Shown: piece by piece, positions 22,290 through 36,157 of the stretch
How the letters are laid out: every line of letters begins with the position of its first letter
Position numbering within the stretch: position 1 is the first letter of the stretch
Notes under the pieces: model-generated
The model's input: the letters and a program-made list of their open reading frames with translations, nothing else
The model's database searches: none
What the model was told of the DNA's origin: nothing
Position numbers and translations under genes: made by a program
Source of the DNA: Toxoplasma gondii ME49
Taxonomy: Eukaryota; Apicomplexa; Conoidasida; Eucoccidiorida; Sarcocystidae
Length of the DNA: 64,000 nt
Direction: 5' to 3'
Assembly: GCF_000006565.2 (NCBI RefSeq)
Contig: NC_031473.1
Location: 372,001 to 436,000, forward strand

Positions 22290-25200
22290 TATCCAAAACC
22301 AAGTTTTGTAAGAATCGAGATCGGGTTTCGGAGGTCAAATGGTAGTACCATTGCCTGTGCTCTGGATTCCAGGCCTCCTACGATACTCCGTGGGATGTAC
22401 AAGTCTTTCCTACTTTTCTATGGTTCGTGCTTGAGACTGCCTACACAAGCAGAAAAGGCTTGAGGTGAGGACATACGCGTTCCGCAAAATCAGGTAGATG
22501 TCGCAATGCTGCAGGTTCTAACTGGAATGCAAGGCGCTTCCTGGGCACTTGGACGAAGATATTCCGCCTACACATCCGTGCACAGCGACGCCGGTGAGTT
22601 ACCCAACGAAGGTCGACCCAGGCTTCTGCGCAGGGGGTTGTTCGCCCGACACTTACGGCGTATTCCACGGAAACATAAAGAAGTCCTGATGTGCAAGGCA
22701 GGCGAGAACTTGCATCAAGGATTATTCGCTGTCCTTACTTGAGACAAATCTGTATTAACAGGAAAGTGAAGAGGGGGGGGGGAAGTGAGGCGGAACTGAT
22801 GCTGGTCCCTCCTCATCACAATGATTCGAAGGGCGCCGCTGTCTCGGGTTGCCGATACCACACCGCCAGCTCTTCACATGAATGCCGCACTGAGCAGCAC
22901 ATGAGTGACATCAACTGTTTCAAAATAAGTAACAGGTCTAAAAGACCCTCCTGATTTGTGATTGCGGGCTGTCACAGCGACGCGCCCTACACATGGACCA
23001 ATGGTTCACAACGGATAGAAAACAGGCTGACAACAGAACGTATTAGTGAGTATTCACGTGTTCCCGCGTCGATTCTGTTGAGTCATATCGGGTGTGGGGT
23101 CCTCCCACCCGCCACCATGCGGGCACACCATTTGCGTCGTTAAACCATCCCCACATTCTCGAGCCGTCTGTTATTGAAGAACGTGAGTGCCTGTTTTCTC
23201 AAGAACCGACGGTTCACTCACTTCACGTTTCACTTGATAATGAAGCGTTGACATTAAAAATGAGAGATTCGCACGCAGTTGCATTTATGCTCATCTTACG
23301 GGCCGCTGTCGCGTCGCGCCTTGTGGCAGTCAGTAGAAACGAAAGTGACACACAGTAGTGCTCCGACGGCCGCTAGTGTTGGCATCAACGCTGTGTGGGC
23401 CATGCAACACGCCCTCACGTCAAGCGTCATGCATCTGGACGTCCTACAACAACGACAGTTCTGGCTGTCAGATAATGCATACTTAAGGCTTTTAAAGAAA
23501 CTCCCCTTTCGCCTTCGCCGGGAAGATTCAACCTGGAGGGCCGGAGACGCAAGCGTCTGTCCCATCTCCACCTCAAACGTCTGGTGATACCTTTTACGCG
23601 CCTCAGCGATATTTCATGCACCAGGTGAAGATGCAGCGTGAAAACCTTCTCCTGGGACTGCATGGTTCCTGTACTTTCCTTAAGCATCCTTATACATATC
23701 CGCAGGTGGCCCCCGGAAGACGATTGACGCTTTATGCGACGGACACGCGGGAGAGCTTAGTATCCCTCAAACATATTCACCGGATGGGTGCAGTTTTTGG
23801 CCTAAACTGGTGCTACGAGCTCGAACCGATTTGAGGAAAGATACCCGAAGAAGGTCCGCAGGCGGAGGAACATAGCATAATCTCCATCCAGTCAAATATG
23901 CATGCAGATATAGCATTCTGAGCGGATAGCTTGCTGTGAACGTTTATTTGTGCTGCGTTGAAGGACGCTAGTCTCACGATTTTCAAACGCGCTGGACAGC
24001 CTTTACGTATCCAGTAGCTCGAAAACTCAACAGTCAGGCTAAAAAATCACGTGAAAGGAAAGGGTGTAGTGTGACTCCACTGCTCATATTTCTTCGGATG
24101 GTCCAGTGGGGTACCTCTGACACGTCAGTCAGGTGATCGTTCACCTGCTGGACCGCTTGTCAAATCCGCAAGCCGAGACTTTCATTCCCGTGCTTCGGGT
24201 GCGATGTCTGATACCGAGCTGCTGTGACATCCGTGATGGATTGATCAGTAACACAGATTCCCTGTACATGCGAACAAATTAACTGTTGCTTCGGATTCTG
24301 GCACTCAGACGAAAACAAACGGGGTGCTGCGATCACACCCGTGTACTTTCCGTCAAACGGAGTCACTTCGCGTTGCCGATTAATGGGGTGTCATCTGCAG
24401 TTCGGCACACTTCTCGGAAGACTAGAGTGGATCTCTTGCCATGGGGATTTTGTTTAAGTGCGCTGTAATCTCCATATACATATCTATCGCTGCATAGTTC
24501 ATTTCACTGAGCCACCTCAAATTTCTACCTTGTACAGAAGACAGGATCCAAAGCCGCTAAATACTGAAGAACGCTGCTTCGAGTGTGGTGTGACACGGGG
24601 CTACACACATGATACAGGGGTTCCCTTTTTTTCAGATTCAGGGCAGTCCAAACCAGGGCATTGTCTGGGGGCATTCTAGAGATTGGCCATTCACATTGGC
24701 ACGTCTGTACGTATCGTACTGAGCGGGTATCCCAACCGGTTCGCCGATGATGGAATCACCCATCTGGAAGAAGCCGAAAAATGTGGGCGACAACAGTCCC
24801 GACACCGGTGAAGGATCCTGTGCCGCGTTGACGATCGAACGCGCTATCGATGCGACTTCAGCGTGTTTTCTTCGGTGCTCATTGAACCGCGCCACGATGG
24901 GAAAACCTACTGTTTCTTCAGACAACAAAGGTAGCATTCGTTGCGTGACCGGGATCGACTGCTTGGCTCGGGCTTCTGAAGCTACCTACGACGCCACGCA
25001 CGTCTGATTAGTGTCTGAGAGTTTCTTCTGCTTTGTGATTTGCAAGAATTCCTCGACATTTTAGTTTCTAGAAGGGGATTGGAGCGATTGGAAGTGACGG
25101 AACTGTCCATACTTATTGCCATCGACCGGTGCCTACTACAGGAAACAACATGTGGTTTTTTCAAAGCCATGCAGAGCGCAGCGAGGCCCGTCGATGCATA

Positions 25201-26104
25201 AGTTTTTTGCGGCTATGCTGTTGCACACCGATCTTCCAAAAGTGTGCGCTTATTTGTTGTCAGGTCGGCCAACTCGTGCTTGCAAGGTGCTAACTACGTG
25301 GTAAATGACAATATGCGAACTCGACGACGCGCTGCAGCTCATGATGCCGCTTCAACTGCTTTGATTATTCACTGCTACGAAAGAGGACCTCTTCGAGTTT
25401 GCGGTAACGAGCATGGACGCTATATAATGATATGCGAAGAACGCTTTTGTCTTGTCATGGCCAGGCTGCACTTGGAGGCCCTCTACGTCTGGCACTTTAC
25501 GCGACGTAATCGATCCGTGCGTCGCTGCGTCTTGGTGCAATTGCATCACAATTTTCGGATTCAAATTCTTTGAAGAATCCCTGAGAAACAGTCTCGTGTG
25601 AGTCAGTATGTGGATATCGTTTCTGAGGAAACGTATCCCCTCTCCTGCACCTCCAAAACAACGGGTGGTGGAGCTGGTGCGTCCCCACAAGAGAGCATGA
25701 CAAAACATGGGGACTCACAGCGGATGGCGAGGGAACGAAATTGGTTTCCCCGTTGATGCCACAGCGTGCAACCGCTTTTAGCGAACGCCGCTCCCCACTC
25801 GAGTCACAGGAGTTCATTGTCCCCGAGTGACCCGTCACACTTCGCAGGTCTGCCACGGCCATCCAGAGAGGAAAGCGAATGCTGACAGGAGGCTACCATT
25901 GCATGGACATTCACTCACACGAACAATGGAGAAACCTTTTCCCACAGAGACCCAACTTTCGTCACATAGGTGACTTTCATGATGATACGTACATCGAGAC
26001 GTGCTACCGTGTTCGAGCAAACGTGAGGACGACCGACAGACTGCACTCCTCCCAACATGTGCAGTTCTCGGCAGCACATATGAGAGGCAAAACACAAGCC
26101 ATCC
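22290..26104. other. Intergenic region, 5' of the repeat protein and 3' of the ABC gene
   Basis: About 3.8 kb. It should contain the promoter of the repeat protein and the 3' untranslated region of the ABC transporter. The best frame is a 99-codon minus-strand one (24937-24638) with even composition but no motif and no partner exon. A G-run lies near 22770 and a TGCATGCA word at 23899-23906. No gene is supported. Confidence 0.45.
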
Positions 26105-29100
26105 TCACTTCCCTCCCTCTGCAACCTTCACGAGGTGTCGGTACACCCCGTCGGGGATTGCCATAAGTTCGTCGTGCGTCCCGACCTCCACCACCTGACT
26201 TCCGCGTTTATCTTCGTTGCTCAGGACGACGATCTTGTCTGCACAGTCGACACACACATCAGCATTCTCTCTGCAAGTGCCACCACATTTGTTCCCTTAT
26301 TCTTTGCACTTCCTAACTGTGTGGAACGGAACCGACCAGCTGGTAAGGTTGCGTTCAGGAGCTCTCGGTTTTATCCTGTCATCTGCGTGGTAGTAGTTCT
26401 GTTATCACTCGTGTTACCAGCAAGAGAAAACGCAGGAACGAGGATGCAGCACTGCTCCGATGCTTCGAGCAAACGAACGAGGGCCGCACTGTATGGGTTC
26501 GCATTTCCTCTCACTACTCACAGATGTGTGTGCGCCACAGTCGCTCCTGTCTGAGAGGCTTTCTCCCAGTCCGAGGGGGGACCGACAACCGTACCATACG
26601 AGAGCCGTCGTTCTCGAGGAAGCAAGCAGGTGCAAAGCGTACAAGGAGGACGTCACTGAGCACCGCCCTCTACACGAGTGATCTAGGCTCGGGAGGGAAG
26701 TCTCCCCTGTTCTTGAACACGATCCCGTTGAAAACGACAATTCCCCGTGAGGTGGAATACGGACGCACGTATTTTAAAAGTATATTTAGAGAGCTCACCC
26801 CCCCCCTTACAGAGTGCGGAAGTGGGCGCGAAAGTAATCCAGTCTGAAACTCCGATCAGGGAATCTAAACAAGCTTTCACTTGTTGTATCTACTTGTATC
26901 TACCAAGCGTGAGAAATTGACCTCGCCAACTCGTTCTCTGTGACTGCCGTGCACCGCCACCTCACTGGACTGCTCAAGGCAAGTCGAAGCGCATGCCGAA
27001 TCTCAGCAGTCCATGTTCCAGAGAGAGAGAGGGACAGAGCTAGCTGCAGTCATTGGATAGGAAACAGCGAACAGCGACTCCTACCGGCGTCTCGAACTGT
27101 GGACAGTCGATGAGCAATCATGAGGGTCACTCTTTCCTTAGTGGCAATAACGTTGTCGAGCGTTGCCTGGACGATGCGTTCGCTTTCTGCGTCGAGTGCG
27201 GATGTGGCTTCATCCAAAATCAGCATCCGCGGTTGCGTGAGCAGCGCCCTGAACGCCAGTCGTGTCACAGATGACAGAGAACTAACGTCCGGAAAGTTCT
27301 GACTTGATTGACCTGGAGCTATACATCGGTGCATCTCTTGTGAGAGCAGTTCTCAGCTGCATTCACCTCCTCCTATGCACCCCGCCGGCAGCAAGCGCAC
27401 CTTGCGATAGCGATTCTTTGTTTCTGTCCACCCGACAGCTGACTTCCACCCTTTCCAACTTGGGTGTCGTATCCGTCCGGAAACGTCGAAATGAAGCTGT
27501 CGGCGTTGGCCAGCTTCGCCGCATGCACGACTTCTTCCTGAAGGAAGACAGAAAGCAACGAAAGTCGTTTCGATTCAGACGATGAGAAATCCATCACTTG
27601 CATCTTATGCACTTCCTCGCGTTCAACGTCGACCTATAGGAAGGGGAGGAAAACCGGACGGGGTTCCGGATGCTGCAGGCCGCAAAACTCTCTGTCGTTC
27701 GCAGCCGTGTTTTTTCGGTGTAGTGGCTCGTTCTGCTCTGCAGACCACAGGGCTTCGAGCTCTTCCCAAAGTCCCGCCTCTCTAAAATCTTCAGCGAACA
27801 GTGAATATGGCCATCGCCCCAGAATCGGTTTCTGCGGGACGGGCGGCCTTCAATGCACGGCCCTAAGATGCCACAAAACACGCGAAGAATGGAGAGCGCA
27901 GTCCAAAACTCTGATTGAAGAGACAAGTCAAAACTCCTACGAACGTTTAATGTCGCACAAGCAAAGGTGCATCTGCGAGGACTCGATGCTGCGTCACAGC
28001 GCTTCTTCTACAACGGAGGAAACCCAGTTTTCGCTCGAGAGAAAAATCTCTCTGTCCTTCCTTTACTCGACAGAAAGCACACTTAGCGTTCCTCTTTGTG
28101 CTCGCAAAGTCATCCCTTATGGAAGGGAACGGACTCACGCGTCAGAGCGACAACGCACTAGATGGGGTGTTCTTTCGATTCAAGCATGATCTCGATGAGT
28201 ACCTACAGTGCTACTCCACTAGCATCATACGTCTTTCTTTTGACTGGTAGAGCATCTACTGCCGGTCACCAGCACCCCAGTGGACTGCCACCGCAGACCG
28301 TCGCGCCTGTTTGCCCGCAGATGGCCAGAGAAAACGGACTGCAGAGCCACTGGCTCGGCACCAGGCAACCTCTCAGACCGCGACACACGAGAAGCATGTT
28401 GCACGGACCTCCACATGAAAAGGAGACCTTTTCGGCGGCGTCGGGGGCGCCTGTTGAGGCGACATCAAGTAAGACAGAACCTGCATGTCTTCTCTCCTAG
28501 AAATCCACGTGTGCGCAGAGAAGAGAGGAGACTCTCCTCGCCGTTTCTGGAGTCCCCAGGCGTGCTCAGCGAAGTTTTCTGTTTCTTTCGAGGCCTATCA
28601 AGTCTCCCCAGCTCTTTTCCTTTGCCAAAATGGAGCCAGGACTTAATTAGGAAGAAACGGATTGCTTTTTTTTCATTCCCTTCGATTTCACCCTCGCGAG
28701 AGTGTACTAGAGAGAGGCTCCTGTAGCCTCAGCGGAACGGAGGAGAGAGCTCAAATCAGGAAGTCAAGAACGGCATTTCTTCCAAGTCACCACACCTGCA
28801 CGGGCCTACGCCGCGACTTGGCCTCTTCTCATCTCGGTGCCAGCCTCTCCCGGCTAAACGTCGCCGTTCAACGTCACCAGGAGAAACCACGAGAAGCGTA
28901 GACAGACGACCTCACAGCTGCCTCTTACACATCCTACCACTACTACTACTACTACCTGGGAGGTAGTTTCTAGGGCACTCTGCGCCGCTAAAAGAAAGTG
29001 CATCTGCACTCCGATGGTCTGGTGGCGCTTGCTTCATCGTCATGTGAACGAAGTATCAACACAGACGAAACACCATCAGGTGTGCCATACAATCCCTTTG

Positions 29101-32100
29101 CAAGAGAGGCCTGGTAGGGCGGCCGCAAGTAGGTGAACGGTGCTCACTCCCAGGAGATAGGGAGGAGAAGACAAACCGACGAAGTCGGAGACGAAGCGAG
29201 AGGAGCTGTCGGCGAAGCGCATCGCTCATTCTGGAGAGGAAAGAGACGTCGTACTGAAATGCATGCAAGAAAGAGAACCTTACCAGCGTGGCTTCTGGCT
29301 TGGCGTAACGGATGTTGTCTGCGACCGACATGCTGAACAGAACCGGTTCCTGCCCAACCAAGCCGATGAGAGAGCGAAGAGATCTGCAAGTGCCGGAAGT
29401 CAGGAAAAAACGGAGAACTGTCTGTCGACGCATCAACTGTTCCTATGGGGCTCCGCAGATCTTCTCCCAGGTTGCAGTTCAGGCACTCTCGACCTCCCGA
29501 GCTCCACTACACATTTTTGCATGCATTTTTTTTCGCGCGTTGTGGCTCACGGCGAGAACAACGGTGTGTTGGTTTCAACGCGTCAGAAGTCTAGTGATCA
29601 ACAGAGTTTAACAGGACAAGAGGCCCGCCAAGACTCCTACAGTGCAAAGATGTTTCCAACGGACTTCATTCGGAAGAACATAGAGCGGAGATTCAGCTCT
29701 CTTCTCCTTTCTGCTCTCGACCAGAGCGGGTGCAGGTCCTCCCTCACACAGCCCAATTCGTGTATCGGTGGACTTTCTGGTTGCTCTCGTTCTTCCACTT
29801 TTGCACAGTACCTCTGTGTTTTTCTCTTCCGCCACGCCCCCCCCCGTTGGTCCGTCTCGCAGTGTCTCTTTCTTTCTCTTCGGACCTCGAGGCCGCGCCA
29901 AGACGCCGTTTCCTCGCCTCTCTGCGCTGCAATTTTCTGTCCCCGCGCTTCTCCCTTCTCTGCAAGAGGAAACTACCTACTGGATGTTGATTTCGCGGAT
30001 GTCGATGCCGTCCAGAGTGATTCTGCCGTTCCTCGGCAATTCCACCTCACGCGTCGCGTCCGCGGTCCGGGGGCCTGACGGATCGGAAGACGCGCCAGTC
30101 TCGACGCCCGAGCTGTTCTCCAGGTCGTAGAATCTCTCCTGAATTCACAACAGGCGAGGGGAGAGACAGAGAGAGAGCTCCAGACGTCTGTGACGAGAAA
30201 CGCAAACCGGCCGGCTTCCAGTGCGACGAGCGCATGAAGAAGCTTCAAACAGTTCCAGGACAGAGAAGCAAGAGACACAACAGCGTTCGCTGGAGAAACG
30301 AGAAGGAAGATGGAGAGTCCATCTCCAGTTCCCTTCTGCGGGGTTCGACGACGTTTGCCTTCCAGCCGCGAGCACAAAAAACAACACAGGGGACAGAGCG
30401 CAGGAGCACCCGTTTCCACCCTGGAGGAAGACACAGAAAAGCTGAAAACATCAACGCACGAGACGCACCTCCGCATGCGCGCAGCTCCTCCCCGACGAGA
30501 GGCAGACGAAACGCCCAGGGAATACAAACGAAGGCGAGACTCGCGAGAGCTCGCTGTGTACAGCGATTAATCGTACACTGGAGTGTTCACTGGACGGTGT
30601 CCGGCAGAAAGAAGACATCGCAAGAGGAAGAGGAAGGAAAGCGGACGCCCGAGAGAGAGCGAACACAGAAGGACGGAGACGCGTCGTAGCCTCTCCACTG
30701 TGTTACAGTGTTCGATGAAAGAAACGAACTCAAAAAAGGAAGACGGTCGCTTTAAAAGGCGACTCAGGGCCTACGCATTTCAGCTTAATTTCCTTCTGCA
30801 CTTCACCCGTGACGAGAACTCTGAGAACTTTCACAAAGGACAGAGGCGGGGATCTGGCAAAACTGAACCTACGAGAAGCTGCACGACGGTCGACTTTCCG
30901 CAGCCGGAAGCGCCCACGAGAGCAACAGTCTCTCCGGGCTTCATCTCAAAGGAGAGCTCCTGATAGACCTGAAAAGACGCAGGAAGAGAGAAGCAGATAG
31001 AAGTCTCAGTGACTTTCGATGCAGAGCGTCGACCGCCGGAAACTCGACCCCCCGTTTCGGCTTCTTTTTGCTGTGCTTCTCTGGTCTACCGAGACGCATA
31101 TAAACGCCGAAGAAGGCATCTCGATTTCAGATCCGTCGGTACAGAATGTCAACCTCCTGCTAACTACCTGAGTTAAACAGTCCATGGTTGAACTCTTTCG
31201 CTGCTTGGCTGGTCTTTGCTCCTCCGGCGCTTCGCCTCGTCACGAGCAAAGAGTTGAACGCGAGGAACTTGACAGGGAAGACAGGAAACAGACTGTTTGG
31301 GTCTCTGCGACTCTTCTTTCTGCGTGCTGGCGAGTTTCCGCAGCCCTCAAGACGAATGCGGAGCAGGATTTCCAGTTGCCAGTGCAGACTGGAGTGCAAC
31401 GCAGAAGTAGGAAACTGTGCGAGGTCGTGTGGAAGAGCGACTTCCGAACCACACACACAGAGGAGCGGCGCAGGGGCGTCACCCAATCCTCCGTGTACGA
31501 ACAGATGTCGACCGAGGCAAAGACGAAACTTCACTTTGATCAGTTTTGCGCCGATTCTTTGGTTGTCTCTCCACGCGTCTAGTTCTCTGCATATGCAGTT
31601 CCGTTTTTTTCTCGCGTCCTCTCGAAACCTGAGAAGTCTCGTCTCTCTACGCAAACGCGCCTCCCGACGAGCCGGGTTGCCCCTGCTCTCAGGCATTTGT
31701 TCGGCCGCTCATCACGTTCGTTTCAGCCTCCGTTTACTTTCCTGCCCGCCTTGTTCTGTTTTTCTGTTTTTCTATTTTACGTGTGTCTCTCTGTGCGAAT
31801 CACCTTCTCCGCTTTTTTCTTCTCGCTCCTTCTTCTCCCCTCCTTGTCTGTCCTTCGTTCCGCCTTTACCTGTTTTCTGCTGGACTCACTGGAATGTTGG
31901 GGCGCTCGGGGTACCGGAATCGAACTTTCTCGACTCGGACGAGCCCGCTGAAATCCTTCGCGTCGATGACTTTTCCGCCGGTGTCCCGCGAGTCAATTTT
32001 GGAGGGCTGCGATTCGAAGCATAGCGGCACAGCAGCCAGAGAGCAAGTGGTTTGACTCGCGATTCCAGTTTTCTTCCAGTTTCCACTGACGCCTTCCTAG

Positions 32101-35100
32101 CTCCTTTCGACTGAAGAAAGGAACTTCAAAGCCAAGGCCACTGCAGAGCGCGGAGGACTCAGGAGCAAAGAGGAGGGGTGAACGCCGAAAGTGAGGAGAT
32201 CGAACCGAAGGAAGTCGAGTTCCACGGTCGACTGCACGCAAGAGCGGCCGCGGAAAAACGAGCAGAACCGGGAGAGAAACGTTCCCCGCATAAGTGAAAC
32301 ATGCATGAGCGAAAAAGCGCACAAAAACAGAGGAGACGCGAGGCGAAAGCAACAGACACAGAGACAGAAGAGAAGCAGGAAAGGCGTCGTGGTGTCACAG
32401 AACTCGACTTCGCCTACGCGATCGAGAATGCAGAAAATGCGTTCGGACGCCTTCTCGGCCTTCCCTGCGTCAGAGGAGAAGAGAACGGCTTGACCGATGG
32501 AGGACCCCGCAAACATGAGGGCGAAGGTAGTCTGCATGATCTCTGAACAAGGAACACGGCGCGGAAAGGGAAGCACAGAAGGAAGTCGATCAAGACACCC
32601 TGCGTTGTTTTTCGGGGAGCCCCAGAGAGGGAGCTCGCGGCTCTGGACTTCAAGGTCCGTCGAGCAGCAGAACGCTTCACTCGGCAAGGAAGGAGCAGTT
32701 TCTTCTCTCGCGTCTTGTTTCGCTTTCACGGCTTCGTTTTCTCGCCGCGACCTGCGAAAAGAAAACAGCTCCCCTATAAGAACTCGACTCTCGAGCCTGC
32801 GGTTTGGTATCGGCTTTTTCTTCAGAGTTTTTTCTGTCGCGCGTTCGGACAACCAGTTCCGTGCTTGCGCGCCTCCTCTGAAGGCCGCGCCCGCCTCTCG
32901 ACTCCCGTCGCTTCTCTCTTCGGCTGGATAAGAGAAAACGCTGAACGAAGAGGAGAGTACGCACTGGCATCGTTTGTCGACTTTCGTCTCCAGGTGGGGG
33001 AGTGTCGGTCGACTCACCCAAGGGATTCTTCCCTTCGCTGCTCACGATCTGGCCGCCATACCAAAAAATCAGCGCCTGCAGAGCGTACTGAGCTCCCTGA
33101 CAGACACGCAGACGCAGCGGCAAGGAGACGCTGAAAAGAAGAAAGACAACCGGAGAGCGCGGAGAACAAAGAACTGTGAGCGTGCAACGACGGGATCAAG
33201 GACGACAGCGAATCTCCCGTCTTCAGGACCTCGACGGGCATTCCGCATGGCAGGTCCTTTGACTCCGAAAAACTCTGCGGCAGCCTCGATGACCCTTACC
33301 CCCCCGGAACATCCCCGAGAGCTCGGTGGAAAAAACCTCTCATTCGAGAGCGACAGATCAGGCTTTGCTAGTCGAGCCAGAAGGCAGGAGAAGGAACGGA
33401 GCGAACCGCGGATGCGTCTCTCTGCGCGGACGAGTCTTCATGAGCAGGCACCGCGACGTTCCAAGAAGCAGAAAGAGAGAGAGGAGAGAGGAGAGAAGCG
33501 AGAAGCTCGGGAACTCACGAGGAAGCAACAAAGATCTCTCCTCGTCACTCACGTTCCGTCGACCTGCATGGCAGGCGTGACGCGGCATGCACAGCAGAAG
33601 ACCTTTCGAGGTCACCACACACACCGCCTCGGACGTCGAGAAGTCTCGATCTTTGTGAACCACAGGGCTCTGTTTTGTGTGGCGGAACGAAGAAACCAAG
33701 CGCTTAGGATGGAGCTCACTGGAGAGCAGGAAACGGATCTTCAAACGAGTGTCGACGTCCTCCCGCGCATCCGAACCGAAACTCAAACGCGCTCCAGAGA
33801 GACGACATAGAAGACAGAGACGTACAATGAGAGAAGAAGAGACAACGCGGCAGGGGGAGTCTGACGTCCGACCTCGACTCGAGAAGTCGCTCGCCAAAAC
33901 GTGTGTGCAGTGTCTTCTGTTTCTTTCCAAGTTCTCCAGTCCGAAGAAACCGGACACTCTGACATGACTCGATACAGGGACCTGCCCGCCGACTCTTTCC
34001 TACTTTCAGCGGTCCTCCCTGTTCATCTTTCCTGTGACATTTCGGCATCTCTTTTTCTTGGTTTCCTCGCCTTCTCACCTGACTGAAGCCCCAGAAAAAG
34101 CCGAGGAGAGCCGCAGCGCGCTCTTCTTCCTTCAGCGTCCTCAGAAGAACGCTCTGGTACCGTTCCGTGAAGTGAGGCTCTAAACCGAACGCTGAAACAA
34201 TGCGAATACCGTTCAGAGCCTCGCTCATCACGAAGGCAGCGGTGTCGCGGTCCTCCACCTTCTCCGCCTTCTTGTTCGCCCCCTCACCTGCAGAAAAAAC
34301 TCCAAGGTTTCCAAAGCCTCGTGAGGCTCCCCATGAAGCTCTCCGCCTACGCTTGCGCAGATTGAGGCAGAGCAAACTACGCAAATGTGAGCCTACATGT
34401 ACACACAGTTTCGTCGAGATTTGTACCTATATCTAAGAAGATTTGTACGGAAATGCGGGTGTGAAGCGGCAGTTTTCGAGGTGGCGTGCATACATCGACG
34501 CGACTCGGAGACCCAGCTTTGAGGAGACAGGAGAGAGAAAAGGAAACGGAGATAGAGCAGGTGGGGAGATCAGGTTTGCTCTGGGAGACGTGGACGGTCG
34601 CAGACGAAGAAGCAGACGCACGGAGCGAGCAGTGCAAAAAAGCGCGAGACAGAGCCGGCGCTGGGGAACTTCTGAGGAAGAATTCGAGAGAGAGAGGACC
34701 GTGGTGAAAAGCCAAGCTAAACGCGTGGACTTCCAGTTCTGCGGACTTTTCGGAGCCGAAATGTGAGACTGAGCGGCAGTGGCGGGGAGCAGAAGAACAA
34801 AACATGCGAGGACCACGGCGGCCAAGCGCGCGTCTCCAAAGAACGCGATGATGACACCTGAAATAAAGATAATGGAAAAAACAGAAGAAAAGCAACGGTC
34901 TCTCGCGCAGTCTTCAATCACGAGTTGACGCACACACGCATTAGGGGAGAACAACCTCTGCGATGTTGGATGCTTCTTTAGTGAGTGGACGTTTCCAGAA
35001 ATCAAATCAAAGTAGCACGACACCGACAAGCAAAGAGATGTATACTTTCGTTCACGAGCACTGAAAGACGCGTCTAGACGCCTACGGATGCAGAGGGATC

Positions 35101-36098
35101 TGAAGCGACGAGTGAACAGTCAAAAAGCTTTCCGGCCTACCAGTGACAACAGCAGCCAATCCCTGGGTCATCGCGAGTGCGTTTCCAGCGCTTCCTGTCT
35201 TGACGAGAAGGACGTCGCTGGAGAGAACTCCCGTGAGATATCCTGAGGTCATTTTTTAGAAGAAGCGAACACTCTGGCGCGGCGTCTTCACTCTCGTGCT
35301 CACAGAAAGAATGAACTCACGAGACCCATGGCAGGACAAGTCTCAGACAGACACACACAGTGGGGAAAAGGCCGCATCAAAACGCTTCGAGGGACGATTT
35401 CGAGGTTCCCGAAATCCGGGGGGTGCATGCGCCCCAGGAAGGTACGTTTAGACACCGCAATGCCTACGCAGGACAGCGCCGTCGCCTCCAGTTGATGGCA
35501 TCTCCAGAGTGCAACTGGGGCTGTATCTCTTCCCTCCCCCTCCGGCTCTCGGCTCAAAACTCAAACCTCGATTTCTTCGCGGCAGTTCGGACAACGTTCA
35601 CCTACGTCCTGCCTCTCCATGAGACGCTGCGGCCGTACGGCAGGCCGCGGCTACAGGTCAGCGGGCATCAGCAGCTCGAGGCCTGCAAAGCCTTTCGTCT
35701 CGCGCCTTGCTCACCGACGTTGTTTTCCTGCCGGTCGAAGAAGCCGACTTCTTGGTGGAGAGTCTGAGTGAAAGTCTGGCCGCGAAGGAGAGAAATGAGC
35801 TTGTAGCCGCTTGCCTCGATCGCCATAAATTTGCTGCTCTCCACGAGCAACTGACACCCCGCCATCGCAACGAAAATCAAACTCCAGAAAGAAGACTGAA
35901 ACAGGAAAACAAGAGAGACGCATGCAGTCCTGAAAAAACAGGAAACCTTCGACTCCCCAGCGGCTAACCGCACCGAACACATATTCCTCTAGACACACTC
36001 GCAAATGCATCGATCCACCAACATGTACATATATATATAAATATATATAAATATATATAAATATATATAAATATATAAATATATAAATATATATATAT

Positions 36099-36157
<59 letters not shown>

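Noticed and set aside
24638..24937. 99-codon minus-strand ORF with balanced composition
   Set aside because: No recognisable domain, upstream exon or splice logic, and the plus strand is also open here. Left as intergenic.
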